Origin: Actinomycetes bacterium
GTDB lineage: Bacteria; Actinomycetota; Actinomycetes; S36-B12; UBA5976
Assembly (NCBI GenBank): GCA_021814565.1
Contig: JAKAIC010000013.1
Span: 1 to 32,071 of the forward strand
Direction of reading: 5' to 3'
Length of the DNA: 32,071 nucleotides
Both the position numbers and the translations under genes were made by a program. Below, piece by piece: positions 24,787 to 32,071 of the stretch. The first letter of the stretch is position 1. Every line of letters begins with the position of its first letter. The notes under the pieces are model-generated. The model saw only the letters and a list, made by a program, of their open reading frames with translations. It ran no database searches and had not been told where the DNA came from.

Positions 24787-26376
24787 TTATTCGGCCAGCG
24801 AGACGACCTTGGCCATCTCGGTGCCGACTTCGTTGGCCACGCGTGCGTTCACGGCGGGCGCAACTTCCTGGTCCAGACTCAGCACCATGATGGCCTGTGT
24901 CGAGTTGGGCAGCAGACCCACCTGCATGTTGTCGATGTTGACACCCGCTTCACCCAGCAGGCGACCGATGACGCCGATGACGCCCGGGCGGTCCGCGTAC
25001 GAGTAGAAAGCATGGTGTGTGCCGATCTGCACGTCGATCTCAGCCCCGTTGATCTCGGCCAGCTTCTCGATCTTGCGCGGGCCGGCCACCGTGCCGCCGA
25101 CAGTGACGCGCTGGCCACCCATGGTGTCGAGCTTGATGCGCAGCAACGATCGGTAGTCCTCGTTCTCCGGCTTCTTGGTGAGCTTGGTCTCCACCCCCCG
25201 CTCCTTGGCGATGAGCGGTGCATTGACGTATGACACGGGGTCGTTCATGAGCGCCCCGAAGACGCCCTTGAGTGCCGATAGCTCAAGCACGCGCACGTCC
25301 TCCTGCGAAAGCTCACCGGAGATCTCCACGGAGACGCGGGCCACCGGGTTGGGTGCGAGCATGGCCGCGATTACACCGAGGTGCTCTGCCAGGGCCAGGT
25401 AGGGCTTGACGCTGGGGGCGAGCACGCCGCCCTGCACGTTCACGGCGTCGGGCACCAACTCCCCAGACAGTGCCAGCCGCACCGACTTGGCGACAGCGAT
25501 GCCCGCCTTCTCCTGCGCCTCGTCAGTCGAGGCGCCGAGGTGCGGGGTCGCGACCACGTTGTCAAAGGCGAAGAGCGGTGAATCGGTGCAGGGCTCCTTG
25601 GCATAGACGTCGAGACCGGCGCCTGCCACGCGCTTCTCTTCAAGGGCGCGCGCCAGAGCAAGTTCATCCACTATGCCGCCGCGTGCGGCATTGATGATGA
25701 TGACGCTGGGCTTCACCTTCTGCAGTGCGTCCTCACCGATCAGTCCCACCGTCTCGGCCGTCTTGGGCAGGTGCACGGTGATGAAGTCGGACTGCTCGAG
25801 GAGTTCATCGAGCGACACCATCTTGATGCCGAGTTGCGCGGCGCGTGCGGGCTGTACGTAGGGGTCGTAGGCAATGAGTTGCACACCGAAGGGTGCGAGG
25901 CGCTGGGCAACCAGCATGCCGATACGGCCCAGGCCGACGACACCGACGACCTTGTCGTTGATCTCCACGCCCGTGAACTTGGAGCGCGCCCACTTGCCGT
26001 TCTTCAGTGTCAGGTTGGCCGGCACGATGTGACGCGCCGAGGCCAGCAGCAGGCCCACCGCGAGTTCGGCGGCGGAGGTGATGTTGGAGGTGGGAGCGTT
26101 CACAACCATGACGCCGGCCGTGGTGGCCGCCTTCACGTCGACGTTGTCGAGCCCGACGCCGGCGCGGGCCACGACCTTGAGGTTCTTGGCCACCGCCAGC
26201 ACCTCGGCATCCACCTGGGTGGCAGAGCGCACTAACAGGGCATCGGCCTCCACGACCGCCTTGAGCAGCGCGTCGCGGTCAGTGCCGTCGACGTTGGTCA
26301 CGGTGAAGTCCGGCCCCAGCGCTTCCAGGGTGGCCGGTGAGAGTTCTTCGGCGATGAGGACGATCGGCTTTGCCAT
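24787..26376 (-). CDS. serA: D-3-phosphoglycerate dehydrogenase
   Basis: SerA oxidises 3-phosphoglycerate, the first step of serine synthesis. The 529-residue protein is the long type I form seen in actinobacteria. The catalytic/NAD domain spans 1-310 (GVGLDNVDVKAATTAGVMVVNAPTSN, VVGVVGLGRIGMLVAQRL, INAARGGIVDELAL, ATPHLGASTDEAQEKAG with the catalytic His). The allosteric substrate-binding (ASB) domain spans about 315-450. The C-terminal ACT domain (about 455-529, RPGVIGVIGRLLGEAGVNIDNMQVG) binds serine. ATG 26376 has CCGGAG 5-6 nt upstream. A position between ilvC and leuB is common in actinobacteria. Confidence 0.96.
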   Translation of the reverse strand: MAKPIVLIAEELSPATLEALGPDFTVTNVDGTDRDALLKAVVEADALLVRSATQVDAEVLAVAKNLKVVARAGVGLDNVDVKAATTAGVMVVNAPTSNITSAAELAVGLLLASARHIVPANLTLKNGKWARSKFTGVEINDKVVGVVGLGRIGMLVAQRLAPFGVQLIAYDPYVQPARAAQLGIKMVSLDELLEQSDFITVHLPKTAETVGLIGEDALQKVKPSVIIINAARGGIVDELALARALEEKRVAGAGLDVYAKEPCTDSPLFAFDNVVATPHLGASTDEAQEKAGIAVAKSVRLALSGELVPDAVNVQGGVLAPSVKPYLALAEHLGVIAAMLAPNPVARVSVEISGELSQEDVRVLELSALKGVFGALMNDPVSYVNAPLIAKERGVETKLTKKPENEDYRSLLRIKLDTMGGQRVTVGGTVAGPRKIEKLAEINGAEIDVQIGTHHAFYSYADRPGVIGVIGRLLGEAGVNIDNMQVGLLPNSTQAIMVLSLDQEVAPAVNARVANEVGTEMAKVVSLAE

Positions 26377-26425
26377 GGTGTCTCCGGAGGTCGGTGGCGA
26401 CGGTCAGGGGAACGGTAACGGACGC

Positions 26426-26443
26426 TTGTGAAAGTTTTCACAA
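26426..26443. promoter_or_regulatory. Palindromic operator candidate upstream of serA
   Basis: TTGTGAAA (26426-26433) and TTTCACAA (26436-26443) form a perfect 8-bp dyad with a 2-bp centre, 50 nt upstream of the serA start. A second dyad, AATGTCCAG (26442-26450) and CTGGACATT (26497-26505), overlaps its edge. The AT-rich dyad stands out in a high-GC gap and fits a dimeric regulator site. No specific regulator is recognised. Confidence 0.45.
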
Positions 26444-26525
26444 TGTCCAGATGGTGGAACTTAGTTGGCGATTCCTCCACACAAGACGCCACGAAACTGG
26501 ACATTCCGGGCGGTCGGCATGGGGG

Positions 26526-26738
26526 GTGCGGTTGGTGGGGGCTGCGCGGGTTCGCGCTCGGGCGGGTCGGCGGCTGACGCTCCTCGCGACGGCCACCGCG
26601 CGAGTCCGACGTTCGCCTGTCGCCCGCTGCGCCGCTGCGCGGCTCACAGGCGCCACGCGGTCGGACGCGCGTTGTCCTGCTCCTCGCTGCCGCCTCTACG
26701 CCCTCACCACAAACCCACTCCGCCCCCACCAACCGCAC
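26526..26738. other. 213-bp nested inverted-repeat element between serA and ilvC
   Basis: Positions 26526-26542 and 26722-26738 are exact 17-bp reverse complements (GTGCGGTTGGTGGGGGC). Nested inside are CGCGC/GCGCG (26597-26601 with 26667-26671), GTCCGAC/GTCGGAC (26604-26610 with 26660-26666), CGCCTGT/ACAGGCG (26614-26620 with 26646-26652) and the hairpin GCCGC-TGC-GCGGC (26631-26643). Frames here give Arg/Pro/Ala-rich chains with no family features, so I regard it as non-coding. It may be a structured RNA or a repeat element. It occupies most of the 540-bp gap between ilvC and serA. Confidence 0.55.
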
Positions 26739-26764
26739 TCATCTGCACTGGATGGCGGAACATG

Positions 26765-26800
26765 ACTGAGGGCCCCGGCCAGATGGTCGGAGCCCTCAGT
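26765..26800 (-). terminator. Terminator-like hairpin after ilvC
   Basis: ACTGAGGGC (26765-26773) pairs with GCCCTCAGT (26792-26800). After one mismatch CCGGCC pairs with GGTCGG (one G-U) around the loop AGAT. The 15-bp stem lies about 116 nt beyond the ilvC stop. No T run follows. It is the best terminator candidate for ilvC. Confidence 0.65.
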
Positions 26801-26816
26801 ACGGGTTGCGTGCGGC

Positions 26817-26836
26817 TCAGCGATCGGCCTTGCCTT
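26817..26836 (-). repeat. Copy of the ilvC 3' end downstream of ilvC
   Basis: These 20 bp (TCAGCGATCGGCCTTGCCTT) are identical to 26916-26935, which encode the last residues GKADR and stop of ilvC. The copy lies 99 bp downstream of the gene end on the minus strand. It indicates a partial tandem duplication or a recombination scar, with the rest now diverged. Confidence 0.8.
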
Positions 26837-26915
26837 TCGGTCCCCGCCGCAACGCGACATGCACAGCTGCTCGGCGGGTCGACGCAGGTCGAAGGCCGGT
26901 GTCTCGTCGATCGCG

Positions 26916-28088
<1,173 letters not shown>

Positions 28089-28123
28089 TCACAGACGGTC
28101 ACGCGCTGCCAAAGGCCTTGGTG

Positions 28124-28630
28124 TCACTTGCCCTGGCGGTCGGTGATGGAGCGCGGGCCGCGGGCCAGTGCCACCACACCGGACTGCACGAGCTCCTTGA
28201 TCCCGAAGGGCTCGAGCAGATTGAGCAGGGTCTGGATCTTGTCGTGCGTGCCCGTGGCTTCCATGGCGATCGACTCGTGGGAGACGTCGATGACCTTGCA
28301 CTTGAAGAGCTCGGCCACCTCGATCACCTGCGAGCGCACCGCCTGCTCGGCGTGCACCTTCACCATGATCAGCTGATGCTCCACGGACTGCGCGGCATCT
28401 AGCTCGACGATCTTCAGCACGTTGATGAGCTTGTTCAACTGCTTGGTGACCTGCTCCAGCGGCGAGTCCTCGACGTTGACCACGATGGTCATGCGCGAAA
28501 TGCCCTCCAGCTCGGTGTTGCCTACGGCCAGGCTCTCAATGTTGAAGCCGCGACGGGCGAAGAGCGCCGCCACGCGCGCCAGGACACCGGGTTCGTCCTG
28601 CACGAGCACGGAAAGGGTGTGTCGCTTCAT
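28124..28630 (-). CDS. ilvN: Acetolactate synthase small (regulatory) subunit
   Basis: IlvN binds valine through its ACT domain and controls and activates the IlvB catalytic subunit. The 168-residue protein begins MKRHTLSVLVQDEPGVLARVAALFARRGFNIESLAVG (ACT domain, residues 1-75). The C-terminal ALS_ss domain follows (LIMVKVHAEQAVRSQVIEVAELFKCKVIDVS). ATG 28630 is preferred because AGGAG lies 7 nt upstream. A GTG at 28636 that overlaps the ilvB stop (GTGA) is an alternative and would add two residues. It is directly coupled to ilvB. Confidence 0.96.
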   Translation of the reverse strand: MKRHTLSVLVQDEPGVLARVAALFARRGFNIESLAVGNTELEGISRMTIVVNVEDSPLEQVTKQLNKLINVLKIVELDAAQSVEHQLIMVKVHAEQAVRSQVIEVAELFKCKVIDVSHESIAMEATGTHDKIQTLLNLLEPFGIKELVQSGVVALARGPRSITDRQGK

Positions 28631-28632
28631 GG

Positions 28633-30375
28633 TCACTCTCCTGCTTCGAACTCGGGCGCCAGGCCGCGCGCGATCTTGATGTCATCATTGCTCGTGCCGG
28701 CTGCGACCATCGGCCACACCATGGCGTCCTTGTGCACCACGAAGTCGATGACGACGGGCGCATCATTGAGCGTCTGCGCCAGCTTGATGGTCTTGTCGAC
28801 GTCGGCCGCGGATTCGCAGCGCAGGCCGTGGCAGCCGTAGGCCTCCGCCAGCTTCACGAAGTCCGGGATGCGGTAGCTGTGGAGATCGGTGTTGGAGTAG
28901 CGCTCGTTGTAGAACAGCGTCTGCCACTGGCGCACCATGCCCAGCGAAGAGTTGTTGATGAGCGCCACCTTGATCGGGATTTCGTTGATGGCGCAGGTGA
29001 CGAGCTCCTGGTTGGTCATCTGGAAGCAGCCGTCACCGTCCACGGCCCACACCGTGCGACCGGGCTGGGCCACCTTGGCGCCCATGGCCGAGGGGACGCC
29101 GAAGCCCATGGTGCCGAGGCCGCCGGAATTGATCCAGGTGCCCTGCTGCTTGAAGTTCAGCAGCATGGCGCCCCACATCTGGTGCTGGCCCACGCCCGAG
29201 GTGAAGATGGTGTCGTCGTCGGAGAGTTCGCCCAGGCGCTGGATGACGTACTGCGGGGCCAGGGAACCGTCGGCGAACTCCTCCCAGCCGATCGGGTACT
29301 TGCCCTTCCAGCCGAGCACCTGCTGCACCCACTCGCCGTAGTTACCGAAGTTGCCGTTCTCGCGCTCAGCCTTGAGCACGGAGAGGAGTTCGGTGATGAC
29401 CTCACGGATGTCGCCGACGATCGGCACGTCGACCTCGCGGTTCTTGCCGATCTCCGCCGGGTCGATGTCGGCGTGGATGATCTTGGCGTCGGGAGCGAAG
29501 CTGGAGAGTCTGCCAGTGACGCGGTCGTCAAAGCGAGCAGCCAGCGTGATGAGCAGGTCGCTGCGCTGCATGGCACCGACGGCAGCCACCGTGCCGTGCA
29601 TGCCCGGCATGCCGAGGTGCAGGGGATGCGCATCGGGCAGGGCGCCGCGGGCCATGAGCGTGGTCACCACCGGGATGCCGGTGAGTTCCACGAGTTGTGC
29701 CAGCTCGGCCGCGGCACGGGCACGGATGACGCCACCACCGACGTAGAGCACGGGGCGGCTGGCTTCCAGGATGTAGCGCGCCGCTTCGCGGACCTGCTTG
29801 GCATGCGGCTTCGTCACCGGGCGGTAGCCGGGGAGGTCGAGGGTCTCGGGCCACTCGAACTCGGTCTGCGCGTTCAGGGCATCCTTGGTGATGTCGACGA
29901 GCACAGGACCGGGGCGACCGGTGCTTGCGATGTGGAAGGCCTCGGCAATCGCGCGGGGAATCTGTCGGGGGTCGGTGATCAGGTACGAGTGCTTGCTGAT
30001 GGGCATGGTGATGCCGCGGATGTCTGCCTCCTGGAAGGCGTCAGTGCCCACGGCCGAGGAGTTCACCTGACCGGTGATAGCCACGATCGGCACACTGTCC
30101 ATGTGGGCATCGGCTATTGGCGTCACCAGGTTGGTGGCGCCGGGACCGGAGGTGGCGATGCACGCACCCACGCGACCGCTGGCGACGGCGTAGCCCTGGG
30201 CTGCGTGACCCGCACCCTGCTCGTGACGGCACAGGATGTGACGTACCTGCTTGGAATCCATGAGGGGGTCGTAGGCCGGCAGGATCGAACCGCCCGGAAT
30301 GCCGAAGAGATCGGTTACGCCCGCGTGCTCCAATGATCGAACCAGGCTCTGTGCGCCTGTCATCTGCTCGCCCAT
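28633..30375 (-). CDS. ilvB: Acetolactate synthase large (catalytic) subunit
   Basis: This ThDP/FAD enzyme forms acetolactate and acetohydroxybutyrate, the common first step for Val/Leu and a step for Ile. The 580-residue protein shows the N-terminal ThDP pyrimidine domain ([15 protein letters not shown], then [22 protein letters not shown] with the catalytic Glu). The central FAD-binding domain spans about 195-340. The C-terminal ThDP motif is [32 protein letters not shown] 30375 has AAGGA 7 nt upstream. The 5' leader carries a Val-rich leader peptide and an intrinsic attenuator, so expression is probably set by charged Val/Leu tRNA. ilvN follows with a stop/start overlap. Confidence 0.97.
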   Translation of the reverse strand: MGEQMTGAQSLVRSLEHAGVTDLFGIPGGSILPAYDPLMDSKQVRHILCRHEQGAGHAAQGYAVASGRVGACIATSGPGATNLVTPIADAHMDSVPIVAITGQVNSSAVGTDAFQEADIRGITMPISKHSYLITDPRQIPRAIAEAFHIASTGRPGPVLVDITKDALNAQTEFEWPETLDLPGYRPVTKPHAKQVREAARYILEASRPVLYVGGGVIRARAAAELAQLVELTGIPVVTTLMARGALPDAHPLHLGMPGMHGTVAAVGAMQRSDLLITLAARFDDRVTGRLSSFAPDAKIIHADIDPAEIGKNREVDVPIVGDIREVITELLSVLKAERENGNFGNYGEWVQQVLGWKGKYPIGWEEFADGSLAPQYVIQRLGELSDDDTIFTSGVGQHQMWGAMLLNFKQQGTWINSGGLGTMGFGVPSAMGAKVAQPGRTVWAVDGDGCFQMTNQELVTCAINEIPIKVALINNSSLGMVRQWQTLFYNERYSNTDLHSYRIPDFVKLAEAYGCHGLRCESAADVDKTIKLAQTLNDAPVVIDFVVHKDAMVWPMVAAGTSNDDIKIARGLAPEFEAGE

Positions 30376-30417
30376 GGTGTCATCCTTCCTGTGCCGAGAT
30401 GGTTGTCGTAGCCCAAC

Positions 30418-30448
30418 AAAAAACCCCCCAGCCGAAGGCCTGGAGGGT
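30418..30448 (-). terminator. Attenuator terminator before ilvB
   Basis: ACCCTCCAG-GCC and GGCTGGGGGGT pair over about 11 bp (30448-30423, one U-G pair, one bulged G, 3-nt loop), followed by six T (30423-30418). It lies between the leader peptide and ilvB, 42 nt before the ilvB ATG, and must be conditional. Confidence 0.88.
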
Positions 30449-30482
30449 GCGCGCGGTAAGCCGCTTGGCTTGGGCCGCGCGC
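30449..30482 (-). promoter_or_regulatory. Leader hairpin (pause/competitor structure) before the ilvB attenuator
   Basis: GCGCGCGG (30482-30475) pairs with CCGCGCGC (30456-30449), and inside AAGCC pairs with GGCTT around the loop AAGC. It starts at the last base of the leader stop codon and abuts the terminator, as in the cimA leader. Confidence 0.7.
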
Positions 30483-30508
30483 TAACTGACTACTACAAGG
30501 TTCTGCAC
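30482..30508 (-). CDS. ilvB attenuator leader peptide (GTG start) MQNLVVVS
   Basis: Nine codons, GTG CAG AAC CTT GTA GTA GTC AGT TAG, encode M-Q-N-L-V-V-V-S: one Leu and three consecutive Val near the stop. A promoter with GTGACG (30544-30539), a 17-nt spacer and TACCCT (30521-30516) would start transcription at the GTG itself, so the peptide would be leaderless. It is followed by a hairpin and an intrinsic terminator and then by ilvB. The same length and build as the cimA leader strongly support function. The inferred signal is shortage of charged tRNA-Val (and Leu). Confidence 0.78.
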   Translation of the reverse strand: MQNLVVVS

Positions 30509-30515
30509 AAGGCTG

Positions 30516-30544
30516 AGGGTAACGCACTGTCCACATACCGTCAC
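30516..30544 (-). promoter_or_regulatory. ilvB leader promoter
   Basis: A -35 element GTGACG (4 of 6 to TTGACA), a 17-nt spacer and a -10 element TACCCT (TANNNT) are seen on the minus strand, with 7 nt to the leader GTG. This is the best complete promoter visible in the window. Confidence 0.55.
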
Positions 30545-30566
30545 CCCGCGTCTCGCATGCTGAACA

Positions 30567-30627
30567 GCCGACGGCTCCTTTGTGGGGCCTTCAAGCGCAG
30601 CGAAGGCCCCACAAAGGAGCCGTCGGC
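30567..30627. repeat. Perfect 26-bp inverted repeat between divergent promoters
   Basis: Positions 30567-30592 and 30602-30627 are exact reverse complements (arm begins GCCGACGGCTCCTTTGTGGG) with a 9-nt loop AAGCGCAGC. It lies between the ilvB leader promoter (minus) and the decarboxylase promoter (plus), where no transcript needs to end. It could be a cruciform-forming element, an insulator or a small-RNA hairpin. It makes up the centre of the 170-bp gap between the leader peptide and the plus-strand gene. Confidence 0.8.
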
Positions 30628-30650
30628 GGATGCAGGACGGACGCGGGTCC

Positions 30651-30656
30651 TAGCAT
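30651..30656 (+). promoter_or_regulatory. Candidate -10 hexamer of the decarboxylase gene
   Basis: TAGCAT fits TANNNT and would give a leader of about 16 nt that contains the Shine-Dalgarno AAGGGA before ATG 30679. No clear -35 is seen; the -35 position abuts the 26-bp inverted repeat. Confidence 0.35.
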
Positions 30657-30678
30657 GTGCGCTGTCGAAGGGACCTCG

Positions 30679-32071
30679 ATGGACGCACCGCGCACGCCAC
30701 TTCTCGATGCATTCCGGGCAGGGCGCGCATTACGACGTCGCCCCATGCAGATTCCCGGCCACAAGAACCGCTATTCCGACCTCGAGTCGGGCGCGGGCGA
30801 GCAGCCCATCGGCTTCGAATTCCTGCACGACGTGATCCGCGACGACCTGCCCCTGCAGGGCGGCGCCGATGACAATCACTTCACCAATGGCTACGACGAG
30901 GACGCCGAAGCCCTGTATGCCGCTGCCATCGGTGCCGCACACACGCGCTTTCTGGTCAACGGCTCGTCACAGGGCAATATCGCGGCACTGCTGGCCGCAG
31001 CCTCCGATGGCCAACCCATCGCCGTAGACCGCACCTCGCATCGAAGCGCGCTCGCCGGTCTGCAACTCAGCGGCGGCCTGCCCATATGGGTGTTTCCAGA
31101 TTTGCATCCGGAGTACGGGCTCCCCATCGGCATCGACCCCGCGTCGCTCCAGGGCCTGCCTCCGGACATCACCGCCATTTCTGTGACCTCGCCGGCCTAC
31201 GTGGGCACCATGTCCCAGGTGCCAGCCCTGGCCGCTGCCGCGCACGCACTCAACGTGCCACTGGTGGTCGATCAGGCGTGGGGTGCGCACCTGGACTGGA
31301 TGCACGACACGCATGCCGGTGCCATCGCCCAGGGCGCCGACCTCGTCGTCACCAGCATCCACAAGGCGCTCATGGGCTACTCGCAGACGGCCATCCTCTC
31401 GACTTCCGGCCGCTTCATCGATTCCAAGCGTCTCGATCGTGCGGTCGACCTCACCATGACCACCTCGCCGTCGGCGACCCTGCTCGCCTCCATCGACGCC
31501 ACCCGCGCCGTGATGGAGTTGTACGGTGCCAGTGCCATCGAACGCGCCATTGCGGCCACGGATGCGGCCAAGCAGGTACTGCGACGAGTAGCGGGTGTGG
31601 TGGTCATCGACGATGCGGAGATCGGCAGCCTGGTGGACCCGCTGAAGATCACGCTTTGGCTTCCGCGCACCGGTGTCACGGGCACGGCAGTGGGTGCGGC
31701 ACTGTGGGCGGCCGGCCACGGCGTGGAATCCGCTGATACCGATTCCATCGTCATGAGCGTTTCTATCGTCGACGACGCCGAGTTCATCATGGAAATGGCG
31801 CACACCGTCGGCGGGATCATCGAGCAGTTGCGGGCGCCCGCGCGCGCTGCCATGCCCACTGCGCTCTGGCAGATCCGGCCCGAGGTGGTGGTGGCTCCGC
31901 GTGAAGCGCTGTTCGCCAAGCGCCGGCGCCTGCCCATGGACGAGGCCATCGGCCAGGTGTCGGCCGAACAGTTCGTGCCTTACCCGCCAGGCGTGCCGCT
32001 GCTGGCACCGGGCGAGCGCGTCACGCGCGAGCTGGTCGACGCCATCCGCTTGGCCGGTCGCATCGGACGGG
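30679..32071 (+). CDS. Orn/Lys/Arg decarboxylase-type PLP enzyme (3' end outside the window)
   Basis: The frame is open to the window edge (464 codons seen). It has the major domain of group III PLP decarboxylases (fold type I): RRPMQIPGHKNRYSD near the N-terminus, FLVNGSSQGNIAALLAA (PLP phosphate loop), Asp198 and His204 in VVDQAWGAHLDW, and the PLP lysine Lys229 in TSIHKALMGYSQ. The C-terminal part ends in EQFVPYPPGVPLLAPGERV, typical of this family. The short N-terminus, without the response-regulator-like wing domain, matches Gram-positive SpeA/YaaO-type enzymes. The substrate (Arg, Lys or Orn) cannot be told. With speB at 18424 an arginine-agmatine-putrescine route is possible. AAGGGA precedes ATG 30679 by 5 nt. 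Confidence 0.88.
   Translation, partial: MDAPRTPLLDAFRAGRALRRRPMQIPGHKNRYSDLESGAGEQPIGFEFLHDVIRDDLPLQGGADDNHFTNGYDEDAEALYAAAIGAAHTRFLVNGSSQGNIAALLAAASDGQPIAVDRTSHRSALAGLQLSGGLPIWVFPDLHPEYGLPIGIDPASLQGLPPDITAISVTSPAYVGTMSQVPALAAAAHALNVPLVVDQAWGAHLDWMHDTHAGAIAQGADLVVTSIHKALMGYSQTAILSTSGRFIDSKRLDRAVDLTMTTSPSATLLASIDATRAVMELYGASAIERAIAATDAAKQVLRRVAGVVVIDDAEIGSLVDPLKITLWLPRTGVTGTAVGAALWAAGHGVESADTDSIVMSVSIVDDAEFIMEMAHTVGGIIEQLRAPARAAMPTALWQIRPEVVVAPREALFAKRRRLPMDEAIGQVSAEQFVPYPPGVPLLAPGERVTRELVDAIRLAGRIGR

Noticed and set aside
28732-30336. 534-codon open frame on the plus strand opposite ilvB
   Set aside because: It is fully antisense to the certain ilvB gene, is His/Val/Gly/Ala-rich with no family features, and long antisense frames are expected in high-GC coding DNA.

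Overview
The window (32,071 bp, high GC, compact) looks like a chromosomal segment of an actinobacterium (Actinomycetota). The evidence is the tmRNA tag, the prfB-ftsE-ftsX-smpB gene order, a Tad pilus operon of the small actinobacterial type, an ilvB-ilvN-ilvC-serA ... leuB-ilvE-cimA-FAH gene order, a leucine-codon leader peptide in front of leuA, and TANNNT -10 hexamers placed 6-9 nt before start codons that lack a Shine-Dalgarno (leaderless transcripts). I cannot name the genus. Almost every gene is on the minus strand; only three are on plus (19595, 23324, 30679).

Read in the direction of most genes (right to left), the layout is as follows. The right edge holds a partial PLP-dependent Orn/Lys/Arg decarboxylase-type gene on plus, divergent from ilvB. 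Next come ilvB-ilvN-ilvC (acetolactate synthase and ketol-acid reductoisomerase), serA, a Gfo/Idh-type oxidoreductase convergent with a half-size TauE/SafE membrane gene, ribBA, leuA, a small Cys-containing protein on plus, speB (agmatinase family), leuB, ilvE, cimA and a fumarylacetoacetate-hydrolase-type gene. A seven-gene Tad pilus operon (tadA, B, C, Flp-like, three TadE/G-like genes) follows. Then comes the cell division and translation quality cluster prfB, ftsE, ftsX, an M23 endopeptidase, a small membrane protein and smpB. The left end holds glpD, mutM, a VTT/DedA-like membrane protein and ssrA (tmRNA).

The branched-chain amino acid genes carry three separate short leader peptides whose codon triplets match the branch: V-III before cimA (isoleucine branch), L-VVV before ilvB (valine/shared branch) and LLL before leuA (leucine branch). 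The cimA and ilvB leaders have almost the same build: an 8-residue peptide, a long hairpin starting at or just after its stop codon, and an abutting intrinsic terminator with a T run. This is the clearest regulatory system in the window.

The second unusual theme is a set of long, nearly or fully perfect inverted repeats of unrelated sequence in intergenic DNA (at 2112, 15786, 17190, 19852, 26526 and 30567). Some sit where terminators are expected, but one lies between divergent promoters. A C-rich/G-rich strand-asymmetric tract follows the leuB stop codon. No CRISPR, insertion sequence, tRNA or rRNA gene was seen.
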